Source: Actinokineospora sp. NBRC 105648
GTDB taxonomy: Bacteria; Actinomycetota; Actinomycetes; Mycobacteriales; Pseudonocardiaceae
DNA length: 37,805 nt
Direction: 5' to 3'
Assembly (NCBI RefSeq): GCF_030269645.1
Contig: NZ_BSTR01000068.1
Location: 1-37,805, forward strand
A program made the translations under genes and the position numbers. This document shows positions 13,093 through 21,014 of the stretch, one piece after another; within the stretch, counting starts at the first letter, position 1, and every line of letters begins with the position of its first letter. The notes under the pieces are model-generated. The model saw only the letters and a program-made list of their open reading frames with translations, was not told the DNA's origin and made no database searches.

Positions 13093-15977
13093 TCGTCGAC
13101 CTTCGCGTCGATGGCGGTGTAGGGCTGGATGTCGCCGTAGGCGGTGAGGTGGTCGCGCAGCGCCACCAGCAGGTTGCGGAAACCCGTGTCCCGCGCGGTG
13201 GTCAGCATGGCCAGGTCACCGACGAGCACGAGCTGCTCCTTGGCCCGGGTGAACGCCACGTTGGCCCGGCGCAGCTCGCTGAGGAAGCCGACGTTCCCGT
13301 GCGGGTTGCTGCGGGTGAACCCGTAGAGGATGACGTCGCGCTCACCGCCCTGGAACGAGTCGACCGAGCCGACGTTCAGGGCTGCCTTGCGCTCGTCGCC
13401 GATGCGGCGGCCCAACTCCGTTACCACCGCGGCGATCTGCTCCCGGTAGGGCACGATGACCGCCCACTCCCGACCGAGCCGGTCGTAGTACGCGGCCAAC
13501 TTGATCAGCAGCGCGGCCTCGGCCGGATTGCGGTACCCGCGCTCGTCACCCGTCCGCCGCTCCGGTGCCCGCTCGCGCCGCCGCGCGGCCGGTAGGCCTG
13601 ATGTGTCCACAAAGGCCAGAGGGCTGGCGAACAGCGGACCGCGGTGCTCGCGTCGCACGGCGGTCACGAGAGTGCCGCGGTAGAACTGGGCGGAGATGAA
13701 GCCGGCGATCACCTCGGGCATCCGCCGCTGCCGGGTCAGCGGCACCACGTTGGCCGGGGGCAACCGGTCGACCAGCTGCTCGAGCGCGCTGCGCGCCATC
13801 AGGTCGCGCACCACCGGGTCGTCGATCCGCTTGCCCCACTCCGCCACCTCGGAGTCCAGGAACGGCGGCAGCTGCTGGTGGTCACCGACGAGCACGACCC
13901 GCCGCGCCCGCACCAGCGGGACCAGGGCGTCGGCCACGGCGATCTGCCCGGCCTCGTCGATGATCGCCACGTCGAAGTCCACCGCGGCCAGCTCCGCGCG
14001 CGACGCGGTGCCGATGGCGGTCGCGGCGATGACGTCGGCGTAGCGGACGAGTTCGGGGTGAAGCTGGTCCGTCGCACCGGAGACCTCGGCGCTCCAGTCG
14101 GTCAGCAGGCGGGCGCGAGCGGCGAGCAACGGGAGTCGGCCCACGAGCCACTCCCGCAGGGCGATCAGTCCGGCGACGCCCTCGTAGGGCGTGGGGGCCA
14201 CACCCAGCACCGAGCGCACCGACTCGGCGGCGGCGATCGCGTGGTCCTCGGCCACCGCGAGCGCGCGAGTGGCTTGATCCACTCGCGCTCGCGCGTCGAC
14301 AACTTCCGGGGCGTGCCGCGTGGCCTCGTCCAGCGCGCGCTCGGCGGCGTCCAGCTCGACCTGAACCCGTTGTCGTTCAACGGAATCGCGAGTGATCTTG
14401 GCTGTGCTGGAGTGCAGTCGCCGCTGCCACCACGGCCGCAGCACGCGTGCCCACAACTGCCCCTGATCAGCTCTGGCCAACCACTGCCGGGCGGCGGTTG
14501 CGGTGTTCCCGCTTCGCTGTAAAGACTTCACCAGCGCGGCGCACGCGGTTGCCAATTTGTCCATAGTGGACCACTGTAGACCGCCGACTGCTCGCCGTGC
14601 CGCGTTCAGAGCGGCCGCGGCGTGGTCGGCCGCCGCCACCGAAGCGGCGTGCGAGTCGAGCCTGCGGCCGAGTTCGTCGGCCCATTTCCCTGCTGTCTCA
14701 AGGTCTCCGAAGCTCGACAGCGTGCGCTGGGCGCCGCTGATCACCCGTGCCCGCAGCTCGCTTGCCCGCCGTTCCAACAGGTACGGTCTGCCGTCCTCGG
14801 TGACCGCGCCGTCGTTGCCGACCCGGATGACCTCCAGCTCGCGCGGGAGGCGAGCGAGGATGTTGTCCACCGCGCGGTTGGTGTGCGCGGTGACGAGAAC
14901 CCGTTGTCCACCAATGGCGCACGCGTCCGCGACCGCGCTGATCACCCGGGTCTTCCCGGTGCCGGGCGGGCCGAGGACGACGAGCAGGTCCTCCACCGCG
15001 AGCGCCCGGTGGAACGCCACGAGCTGGTCGGGGTCCAGGTCGACGACCGGTTCGGTCTGGGCCGTGGCCATCGGGCGCACCCGGCCGTCGACGAGCCCGG
15101 ACAGCAGCGCGCCGTTGCGCGCCCGCCGATCGCGCAGCAGCTCGACCGCCTCGCGCTGCTTGGCGAAGGTGATCGTGTTCTGCGTCCGCTCCAGCTCGCC
15201 GGTCTGGCTCATCCGCTCCCAGTCGACCGGGTTGTCGAAGCGGACCGTGACCGACCGCTCGGCCACCCGGGTCACCTGACCGCGCTGCTCACGCTCCCCG
15301 CGCACCTGCACGTAGGTGTCGCCCGCGGGCACGCGCCCGCCGACCAGCTCGAACTCGTAGACCGCCAACGTGCCGTGCCTGCGCTCCCCCACCGGTTTGA
15401 CCGCGCGGTACGGGTACGGCGGCTCGGCACCCGCCTCGGCGGTCGTGAGTTCCTGGGTCGCTTCGATCAACCGGCCGACGGAGTCGAGAAAGCCGGTCTC
15501 AGCCGCGGCGAGCTCGGCTGGGCCGTGGTCCGCGTTCCGGTCGCGGAGGAGCGCTTGCCATTGCGCGTCAACGGTCTCCCACTGCGCGTTCGCCGTGGGC
15601 GGGAGGTCGCGCAAGGCGAGGACCCTGCGCCAGCCAGGTGAGCGCACGAGCAGGCAGCCCTGGGACAGCCGGTGGTGATCGCGGACCCGCAGCGGGTCTA
15701 CCGAGACGAGCAGGTAGCCGCCCCGGTTCCTGGTGGGGAACGCGCGGGCCACCCAGGCGCGGCCGTGCAGCAGCAAACTCGGGTCGCCGCCGGTCTTGTG
15801 CGACTTCTGCACGGTCACCGGGACACCGTCGGCGCGCTCGTTGAGCTGCCCGGTGAGTTCGTCGACACCGCCCGGCAGGCCGGGGTGGACGGCGGCCTTC
15901 TCCCACAGCTGGGTGTGCAGCGTGTTGGAAGGCACGAGGTGCAGCAGACCCGGCAGACTCACCGTCCGGAACGACAA
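13089..15977 (-). CDS. UPF1/DNA2-like superfamily 1 helicase
   Basis: A 962-residue ATPase. The N-terminal 310 residues are a family-specific region with a possible beta-barrel (about 200-250). Walker A is GPPGTGKT (336-343), motif Ia-like TAHTNRAVDN (363-372), Walker B IIDEAGQ (672-678), motif III VGDHQQLPPF, then SVDSFQGGERD and the C-terminal ANVAFTRAKEQLVLVGD of the AAA_12/UvrD-C-2 type. Between Ia and Walker B lies a long Ala/Arg-rich, probably coiled-coil insert (about 405-640). No nuclease motif is visible. Starts at TTG 15977 with AAGGAG four bases upstream, nine bases after the pseudokinase stop; its own stop overlaps the next gene. It should unwind or translocate on nucleic acid; the biological role is unknown. 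Confidence 0.85.
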   Translation of the reverse strand: MSFRTVSLPGLLHLVPSNTLHTQLWEKAAVHPGLPGGVDELTGQLNERADGVPVTVQKSHKTGGDPSLLLHGRAWVARAFPTRNRGGYLLVSVDPLRVRDHHRLSQGCLLVRSPGWRRVLALRDLPPTANAQWETVDAQWQALLRDRNADHGPAELAAAETGFLDSVGRLIEATQELTTAEAGAEPPYPYRAVKPVGERRHGTLAVYEFELVGGRVPAGDTYVQVRGEREQRGQVTRVAERSVTVRFDNPVDWERMSQTGELERTQNTITFAKQREAVELLRDRRARNGALLSGLVDGRVRPMATAQTEPVVDLDPDQLVAFHRALAVEDLLVVLGPPGTGKTRVISAVADACAIGGQRVLVTAHTNRAVDNILARLPRELEVIRVGNDGAVTEDGRPYLLERRASELRARVISGAQRTLSSFGDLETAGKWADELGRRLDSHAASVAAADHAAAALNAARRAVGGLQWSTMDKLATACAALVKSLQRSGNTATAARQWLARADQGQLWARVLRPWWQRRLHSSTAKITRDSVERQRVQVELDAAERALDEATRHAPEVVDARARVDQATRALAVAEDHAIAAAESVRSVLGVAPTPYEGVAGLIALREWLVGRLPLLAARARLLTDWSAEVSGATDQLHPELVRYADVIAATAIGTASRAELAAVDFDVAIIDEAGQIAVADALVPLVRARRVVLVGDHQQLPPFLDSEVAEWGKRIDDPVVRDLMARSALEQLVDRLPPANVVPLTRQRRMPEVIAGFISAQFYRGTLVTAVRREHRGPLFASPLAFVDTSGLPAARRRERAPERRTGDERGYRNPAEAALLIKLAAYYDRLGREWAVIVPYREQIAAVVTELGRRIGDERKAALNVGSVDSFQGGERDVILYGFTRSNPHGNVGFLSELRRANVAFTRAKEQLVLVGDLAMLTTARDTGFRNLLVALRDHLTAYGDIQPYTAIDAKVDE

Positions 15978-15986
15978 GGGGCTCCT

Positions 15987-16931
15987 TCAGCCGAGGACCA
16001 TGCGGGCGAACGCACCCGGATCCGGCCGCCGGCCGCAGTCCGGCGCGAGCGCGGCGTCGATCGCGGCGGCCAGTCCGACCGGCGCCGTCCGGGCCCACGT
16101 GTGGACGGGCAACGTTGCCCGGTGCGGCACACGTCCGGTGACCAGGTGGTACGCGACAGCGCCGAGTTGGTACACGTCGGTGTGCGGCCCGGGAGTCCCG
16201 GCGGTGCGCGGGCGCTGTTCGGGGGCCTGGTAGTCGCAGGCGTGCTCACCTGGGCGAAACGGGCGCACGGCCAACCCGAGGTCGCGGAGCACCAGGCGGC
16301 CATCGTCCCGGACCACAAGACCCGCAGGCGTGAGCGCGCGGTGGGTGCGGCCACGGTTGTGCAGGGTCGCAAGGGTTTTGCAGAGTCCGACAAGACCGGC
16401 GGAGAGGTGGTAGAGCCTGCCGGAGTCGGTCATCGGCGTGGGACCGAGCAGGGACTCAAGGGAGTCGCAGGGCTTGCCCGCGCGACTTTCCGGCCACTCG
16501 GTGACCAGCGTGGCGGACCGGGCGGTGCGCACGAAGCGACCGGGGTTGAGCTGGTGCTCATCGGCCAGGGCCGCCACCTCGGCACGGGCCTGCTGGGTGT
16601 CGTGGTGGATCTGGACCTGACGCAGCCAGCCGTAGCCGGTCCGCCTGCCGTCGGGGGTGATCAGCGAACAGCGACCGGCCCGGAGAACGGCACCGCCGTC
16701 AGCGGAGGGACCTTCGTGGGTGGGGAAGTCGTGGATCAGGCAGGTGACGCCGTCGACGCCGAGCTCGGCACCGGGCCCGAACGGCCTGGCGGGCGGGGTT
16801 GTGGTGGGGATCAGACGGGGGCCGTTGTGCAGGTGGACGTCACCGTGGATCGCCCCCGCCTGCACGACGTTGTTGCCCACCCCACCGTCGACGACGTTGG
16901 ACACCGCGCTCGGCTCGTCTGCCCGCTCCAT
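15987..16931 (-). CDS. Pseudokinase with Gly/Val-rich N-terminal motif
   Basis: A 314-residue protein with a degenerate Hanks-type kinase fold. Seen: HRALTPAG (197-204) where active kinases have HRDLKPEN, so the catalytic Asp, Lys and Asn are replaced by Ala, Thr and Gly; DLG (217-219) in place of DFG; QAPE (235-238) for APE; and DVYQLGAVAYHLVTGRVPH, the normal helix F region. No clear VAIK lysine is present. Residues 12-36 carry NVVDGGVGNNVVQAG and IHGDVHLH, a motif that recurs at the N-termini of actinobacterial conflict-system and signalling proteins. It probably lacks phosphotransfer and acts as a scaffold or switch. ATG start with GAGGGG upstream; 9 bp before the helicase gene, 37 bp after the APH gene. 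Confidence 0.75.
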   Translation of the reverse strand: MERADEPSAVSNVVDGGVGNNVVQAGAIHGDVHLHNGPRLIPTTTPPARPFGPGAELGVDGVTCLIHDFPTHEGPSADGGAVLRAGRCSLITPDGRRTGYGWLRQVQIHHDTQQARAEVAALADEHQLNPGRFVRTARSATLVTEWPESRAGKPCDSLESLLGPTPMTDSGRLYHLSAGLVGLCKTLATLHNRGRTHRALTPAGLVVRDDGRLVLRDLGLAVRPFRPGEHACDYQAPEQRPRTAGTPGPHTDVYQLGAVAYHLVTGRVPHRATLPVHTWARTAPVGLAAAIDAALAPDCGRRPDPGAFARMVLG

Positions 16932-16968
16932 GCCAACCCCTCAGCCGGACCTCCGCAGACCGTACACC

Positions 16969-17835
16969 TTACTGCGCTCGGGGCGCCTCCAGTCGCCACC
17001 TCAGGTACTCCAGGGCGAGGCGGGCACGGTGCTCGGTGCCCGGACCTGGTTGGGCGACAGCCAGGTGCGTCCAGAAACCCGCCACGTAACAGGCGAACGC
17101 GGTCAACGTCTCCGGATCAGCCCGCGTCCACGCCTGCACGGCCGAGGGCGGATGCCCTGCGTCGACCAGGCGCAGCGTCATGAACGCGGCGTCGACCCAG
17201 GGCGCACCCGCGCCGGGGTAGCCCCAGTCGACGACGTGCACGCTCCCGTCGTCGGCGACGACGAACTGGTCGGCGTGCAGATCGGTGTGCAGCAGGCGAT
17301 CCCCGTCGACCAGCGTCGGAACCGGCGCCGAGAGCCTGGTCATCTCGGCGACATCCCAGCCGTGGACCGCGTCGGGACGCTCGTCGGCCAATCGGGTCCA
17401 CCAGGCAGTACCCGACCAGCGCTCGCGCAACGGACGCAGATCCATTGCGGGCTTCGCGCGGATCCGCTCGAGCGCACCAGCCACCGCGGCGAGATCGGAC
17501 GATCCCGGGCTGAGGTCTGCCCGGCGGCCGGGTAGGTACGCGTAACCCACCACCAGCCAGTCCGCGTCGGCCTCGACGTCTTCGTGGAAGAGCACCTCCG
17601 GCGCGATACCGGCCGCGACACGGCTTCCCACTATCTCGTTGCGCAGCCAACGCATCCGCTTGCTGATACCGCGCACACCCTTGCAGAACACGCGCCGCCC
17701 GTCAGTGGCGGTGAGCACAGCAAGCAGGTCGCTGCTTTGCCCCACGGCGACCTCGACCACGTCGGTGACCGTGCCGATATGGCGCTCCACCGCCGCCCGC
17801 ACCTCCTGCGGGAGTTCACGCCACGAGATGGTCAC
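16969..17835 (-). CDS. Aminoglycoside phosphotransferase (APH)-fold kinase
   Basis: A 288-residue cytoplasmic protein of the APH/choline-kinase-like family. The Brenner loop is LLHTDLHADQFVV and the metal-binding motif is VHVVDWGYPGAGAPWVDAAF; the upstream lysine lies in RRVFCKGV and the helix-C Glu in LRNEIVGSRVA. Active-site residues look intact, so it is probably a real small-molecule kinase. The substrate cannot be deduced; many family members do not act on aminoglycosides. GTG start at 17835, nine bases after the preceding stop. Its place inside a co-directional run, followed by a pseudokinase, suggests co-expression but not necessarily a shared pathway. Confidence 0.8.
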   Translation of the reverse strand: MTISWRELPQEVRAAVERHIGTVTDVVEVAVGQSSDLLAVLTATDGRRVFCKGVRGISKRMRWLRNEIVGSRVAAGIAPEVLFHEDVEADADWLVVGYAYLPGRRADLSPGSSDLAAVAGALERIRAKPAMDLRPLRERWSGTAWWTRLADERPDAVHGWDVAEMTRLSAPVPTLVDGDRLLHTDLHADQFVVADDGSVHVVDWGYPGAGAPWVDAAFMTLRLVDAGHPPSAVQAWTRADPETLTAFACYVAGFWTHLAVAQPGPGTEHRARLALEYLRWRLEAPRAQ

Positions 17836-17844
17836 CTCGAGGGC

Positions 17845-18327
17845 CTACTTCCCACGGTTGTCCGAGTTCTCGTTGCCATCTTCACCGCTGGCACGGCAGT
17901 TGCCGTCCTCGTGGCAGCTACCGCACCTGCCCGCACTCATCGCCCACAACTCATGGTCAACACGGTACCCAGCCGCCTCGATAGCGCTGAGCGTGTCCAC
18001 GGCCGCACTCGACGCGCCGGACACCAGTGTGTCGTGTGGAACGTGGTGGATGAAGCCGCCCGCTACCCGCTCGCAGAACTGCGCGTACTCGCGGGTGTAG
18101 AGCAGGAAGACATGCCAACCGAGGTCCACCAGTCGACTCGGCGTCATCGACTGTCCGGATCCGCGCACAGAACAGGCCAAGAAGGCCAGCGCCTGGTCCA
18201 CTACCCGCGCCGACAGCTCGGGACCCAACCGCGCACTGTCGTCCACCTTCGCGACCAACCGGTCGAACAGCCCGGGGTCGATCAGATCCCGACCCGACCG
18301 CATAGATCCACTCAGCAGGGCAGGCAT
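17845..18327 (-). CDS. Glycine-rich-domain-containing-protein-like family
   Basis: A 160-residue soluble protein. The core LVDLGWHVFLLYTREYAQFC and GGFIHHVPHD matches the family annotated as glycine-rich domain-containing proteins (DUF1399-related), in which D..WH..I..T..Y..FC and IHH.P are conserved. The C-terminus has a possible metal site, CGSCHEDGNC. The function of the family is not established. A strong Shine-Dalgarno region (GGAGAGGAG) precedes the ATG. It lies between the YdcF-like gene (28-bp gap) and the APH gene (9-bp gap) and is probably co-transcribed with both. Confidence 0.7.
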   Translation of the reverse strand: MPALLSGSMRSGRDLIDPGLFDRLVAKVDDSARLGPELSARVVDQALAFLACSVRGSGQSMTPSRLVDLGWHVFLLYTREYAQFCERVAGGFIHHVPHDTLVSGASSAAVDTLSAIEAAGYRVDHELWAMSAGRCGSCHEDGNCRASGEDGNENSDNRGK

Positions 18328-18355
18328 GAGCCACTCCTCTCCTGGGGATACGTCC

Positions 18356-19021
18356 TCAGTACTTGATCAAGCAACTGTCAAAGCCCGCGTCGACCAAACG
18401 GCGATAAGCGTCGATCACTGTGGCGGGTACTTCCTGCGGGATGGCGAATCCGGATTTGGGGTATTCGACCACCCGTTGCAGATCTCCAACGATCATGTCG
18501 ATCACGAGCTTGGAGTCATCTTTCCTTCGGACGTAGTCAACGAATTCACCACTTTCCGATGCGCACACGACATCGACTCCCGGGTACAGTTTCCGAGTTG
18601 TGGCGTAGGCTCGGCGCTCCATGTACGGCATGGAGACGAGGAGGAGCGATCGGGGGAAGATCTCCCGTGCGGCTAGTACTGCCCGCGAAAATAGGATGTT
18701 CTGACCAGTGTTGGCCGCCTCCGATTCTACCAGGATAGCGGATTCCGGCACACCGAGCCCCAGGGCGTGTTCTCGATAATGGATCGCTTCGCCACGGGGG
18801 AAGCAATCAGCCGTCGCCGGACTATTCGCACCGCTGAAGACCACTACCGGGAAGTACCCCGCCTGGTACAACTCGGCGGCACGGGTGGCTACTCCGATAT
18901 CATGACTGCCCAACACGACCGCAGCGTCACACCGGCGGAGGCCATGGCCCATGTGGTGGTAGTCCCAGACTGCCTTCGCATCGCGCCACTGCTGTTCGGT
19001 GATGCAGGAAACCTGAGTCAC
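18356..19021 (-). CDS. YdcF-like (DUF218) protein
   Basis: A 221-residue protein of the YdcF/SanA (DUF218) family: AAVVLGSHD, RAAELYQAGYFPVVVFSG, LVESEAANTGQNILFSR and LLLVSMPYMERRAYATTRK are the family's successive motifs, with the conserved acidic and Arg residues of its nucleotide-binding-like pocket. E. coli YdcF binds S-adenosylmethionine; the reaction is unknown. No membrane segment, unlike SanA. It starts with GTG overlapping the stop of the XRE-TPR gene (GTGA), so the pair is probably translationally coupled. Base composition is lower in GC than its neighbours, which may indicate acquisition. Confidence 0.82.
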   Translation of the reverse strand: MTQVSCITEQQWRDAKAVWDYHHMGHGLRRCDAAVVLGSHDIGVATRAAELYQAGYFPVVVFSGANSPATADCFPRGEAIHYREHALGLGVPESAILVESEAANTGQNILFSRAVLAAREIFPRSLLLVSMPYMERRAYATTRKLYPGVDVVCASESGEFVDYVRRKDDSKLVIDMIVGDLQRVVEYPKSGFAIPQEVPATVIDAYRRLVDAGFDSCLIKY

Positions 19022-20130
19022 GAACGCCCCCTACCCCGTTGCCGAGCACGCTCGAAACCTTGTCGGATGGCCATATTGCTGGCAAGTCGGTGGGCCATGC
19101 CGAACAGTTGCGATTCTCGGGCTGCTTCATCCAGCATCTGGAGACCGTTTTCTGCCGTGGCCTGGTCCGAGAGCAGGATGTGTGCGTGTGCGGTACCCAT
19201 CCGTACACGCTGCATCGGCGTTTCCGGCGGGCAATTAGACCGGGCCACCTCAACATACCTCAGCGCGTCCGACAGGCGTCCGGCCCCTCGATGCGCCAAA
19301 GCAAGTTTCTGCTGTGCCGCCGCCCAATCCACCGGTTCGTCGAGTTCGTCAAAGCACTTGCTTGCCTCACCCATCGCAACAATGGCACGTTCATGGTCAC
19401 CATGCTTGGCCAATGCGGTGCCCACCCACAATGTGGCCCGGGCGCGGTCCCGCCCACAGAGTCGATCATCGGCAGCCAATGCCGTGTAGCGCTTGGCAGC
19501 CGACTCGACATGACCCAGCATCTCGTCGATCACCACCAGGGACAACTCAACCTGGGCAGCGCGGCGTGGTATTCCCAGTTCGCGGAACCACCGCAAGGCA
19601 CCGCAATAGGACGTCCGAGCGGAGTGCGGACCATGAATGTTGCCCTGATCAACCCTGATGTCGCCGAGCAGGGCAAGTGAACGGGCCCGCAGGTAGAGAC
19701 CGTTGCCGTCCAGGTCTTGAGCACCGAACCGCCGCAGCCAGCGGTCGACCAGCGAGGCCGAACGCGCGAAATCCTGCTTCGCTAGGGAAAAGAGCGCCCT
19801 GTCGAGGTCATCGGTCCAGGTCTCGTACTGCCACTCGCGTGGAGTGCCTGGATTCGGAGTGCCCCGATACCGCGTCCGACCCACGTGAACATCACCACTG
19901 GCGAGCAACAACTCGAAGCGGCGCTGGGCGTCCGCGTCGGCACGAGCGAGTGCCGTGTCGAGGATGGCCTGGGAGTCGGGGCGGGGTGATGTGGTCGCGC
20001 CGAGCGACTCCCACTTGGTGACAGTGCGAACCGCGACGCCGAGGTACTCTGCGAAGATCCGCACGCTCATCCGCTGGGCTTGCCGCAGCGCTCGCGTCTC
20101 GTTGCCGCTCCAATGCCGAACCGGTGTCAC
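19018..20130 (-). CDS. XRE regulator with TPR-like sensor domain
   Basis: A protein of about 370 residues. An N-terminal HTH (ALRQAQRMSVRIFAEYLGVA, RTVTKWESLG) is followed by helical repeats with TPR character (RARSLALLGDIRVDQGN, RARATLWVGTALAKHGDHER, AAAQQKLALAHRGAGRLSDA, LRYVEVARSNCPP). Such proteins are common actinobacterial regulators and may sense peptides or partners. I placed the start at GTG 20130, with GAGGAGG eight bases upstream; an ATG at 20154 is also possible, and longer frames upstream are Arg/Cys-rich and unlikely. It heads the seven-gene run and probably regulates it. Its stop overlaps the YdcF-like start. Confidence 0.75.
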   Translation of the reverse strand: MTPVRHWSGNETRALRQAQRMSVRIFAEYLGVAVRTVTKWESLGATTSPRPDSQAILDTALARADADAQRRFELLLASGDVHVGRTRYRGTPNPGTPREWQYETWTDDLDRALFSLAKQDFARSASLVDRWLRRFGAQDLDGNGLYLRARSLALLGDIRVDQGNIHGPHSARTSYCGALRWFRELGIPRRAAQVELSLVVIDEMLGHVESAAKRYTALAADDRLCGRDRARATLWVGTALAKHGDHERAIVAMGEASKCFDELDEPVDWAAAQQKLALAHRGAGRLSDALRYVEVARSNCPPETPMQRVRMGTAHAHILLSDQATAENGLQMLDEAARESQLFGMAHRLASNMAIRQGFERARQRGRGRS

Positions 20131-20293
20131 CGATCGCACCTCCTCGCCACACATGCAACCACGCCGTTGGCAACCGCCGCACTCGAAGTGCACCGGAAGT
20201 GCCACAGTGGTTCGTTCACCCGCGAACCGCGATCGTCCAGGCTGTGCACATCGCCGACGACGGCGACGGCGACAGGCACAGGCAGGGGACACC

Positions 20294-20509
20294 ATGTTCA
20301 ACCACAGGAACTTGCGGGTTCACGCATCGGTCTCGATTGGTACGTGTCAGGTCAGGTACACCGTTGAGGACGACGAGGACGTCGAGGTAGTCGTGGTCGA
20401 TGACGATCAGGAGTTCGGCATGGTGTTCACTCGGGCGGGCCTCGCCGCGCTCGTGCGGGCGGGCCAAGCAGCACTCACGGAAATGGATGCGCTGCCACCG
20501 GTTCGATGA
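20294..20509 (+). CDS. Small acidic protein of unknown function
   Basis: A 71-residue protein. It begins MFNHRNLRVHASVSIG, has an acidic stretch (VEDDEDVEVVVVDDD) and ends FTRAGLAALVRAGQAAL, the kind of closing helix found in small actinobacterial proteins encoded beside regulators. AGGGGA lies seven bases before the ATG. It is divergent from the XRE-TPR gene and 22 bp upstream of the Nudix gene, with which it is probably co-transcribed. No function can be assigned. Confidence 0.6.
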   Translation: MFNHRNLRVHASVSIGTCQVRYTVEDDEDVEVVVVDDDQEFGMVFTRAGLAALVRAGQAALTEMDALPPVR

Positions 20510-20531
20510 GCCGATCTGGCAGGGTGTTGGT

Positions 20532-21008
20532 ATGCGACCTTCGGCGGGGCCGCGCATCGGCGCGCGAGTGATGTTGCTCGACCCGGACGACCGGGTGCTG
20601 CTCATCCACGCCCTAGACCCCGATGAGCCCGACCACCACTGGTGGGAGCTCCCGGGCGGGGGCCTCGAGCCCGGTGAGACCCCGGAGCAGGCCGCGCGGC
20701 GGGAAGTGCTGGAGGAGACCGGGATCGACGCGATCCAGCTCGTTCGTCCACTATGGACAAGTGAGCTGCACCGTGGCGAGGAGCGCCACCGGGTCGATCA
20801 CGTCTTCCTCGGCCGCACGACCACCACCGAGCCACAGAAACCGTTGCGGCTCACCGAGACCGAGCGGGTCGGGGTGATCGAGCGCCGGTGGTGGTCGGCC
20901 GCTCAGCTGGAGTCCTGCCCGGACGAGGTCGTTCCCGCAGACCTGGCCGAACAGCTCCGGAAAGCCCAGGAGGGGCCTGGGACACCCCAGACCCCTCCCG
21001 AGCGGTAA
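20532..21008 (+). CDS. Nudix hydrolase
   Basis: A 158-residue Nudix-fold pyrophosphohydrolase. The Nudix box GX5EX7REUXEEXGU is intact: GGLEPGETPEQAARREVLEE then TGI. The N-terminal strand ARVMLLDPDDRVLLIHA and the WWELPGG lead-in are typical. The substrate, perhaps a nucleoside diphosphate derivative, cannot be told from the sequence. ATG at 20532 is preceded by AGGGTG. It follows the small protein gene by 22 bp and converges with the subtilase gene, whose stop is six bases away. Confidence 0.88.
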   Translation: MRPSAGPRIGARVMLLDPDDRVLLIHALDPDEPDHHWWELPGGGLEPGETPEQAARREVLEETGIDAIQLVRPLWTSELHRGEERHRVDHVFLGRTTTTEPQKPLRLTETERVGVIERRWWSAAQLESCPDEVVPADLAEQLRKAQEGPGTPQTPPER

Positions 21009-21014
21009 GTCCAC

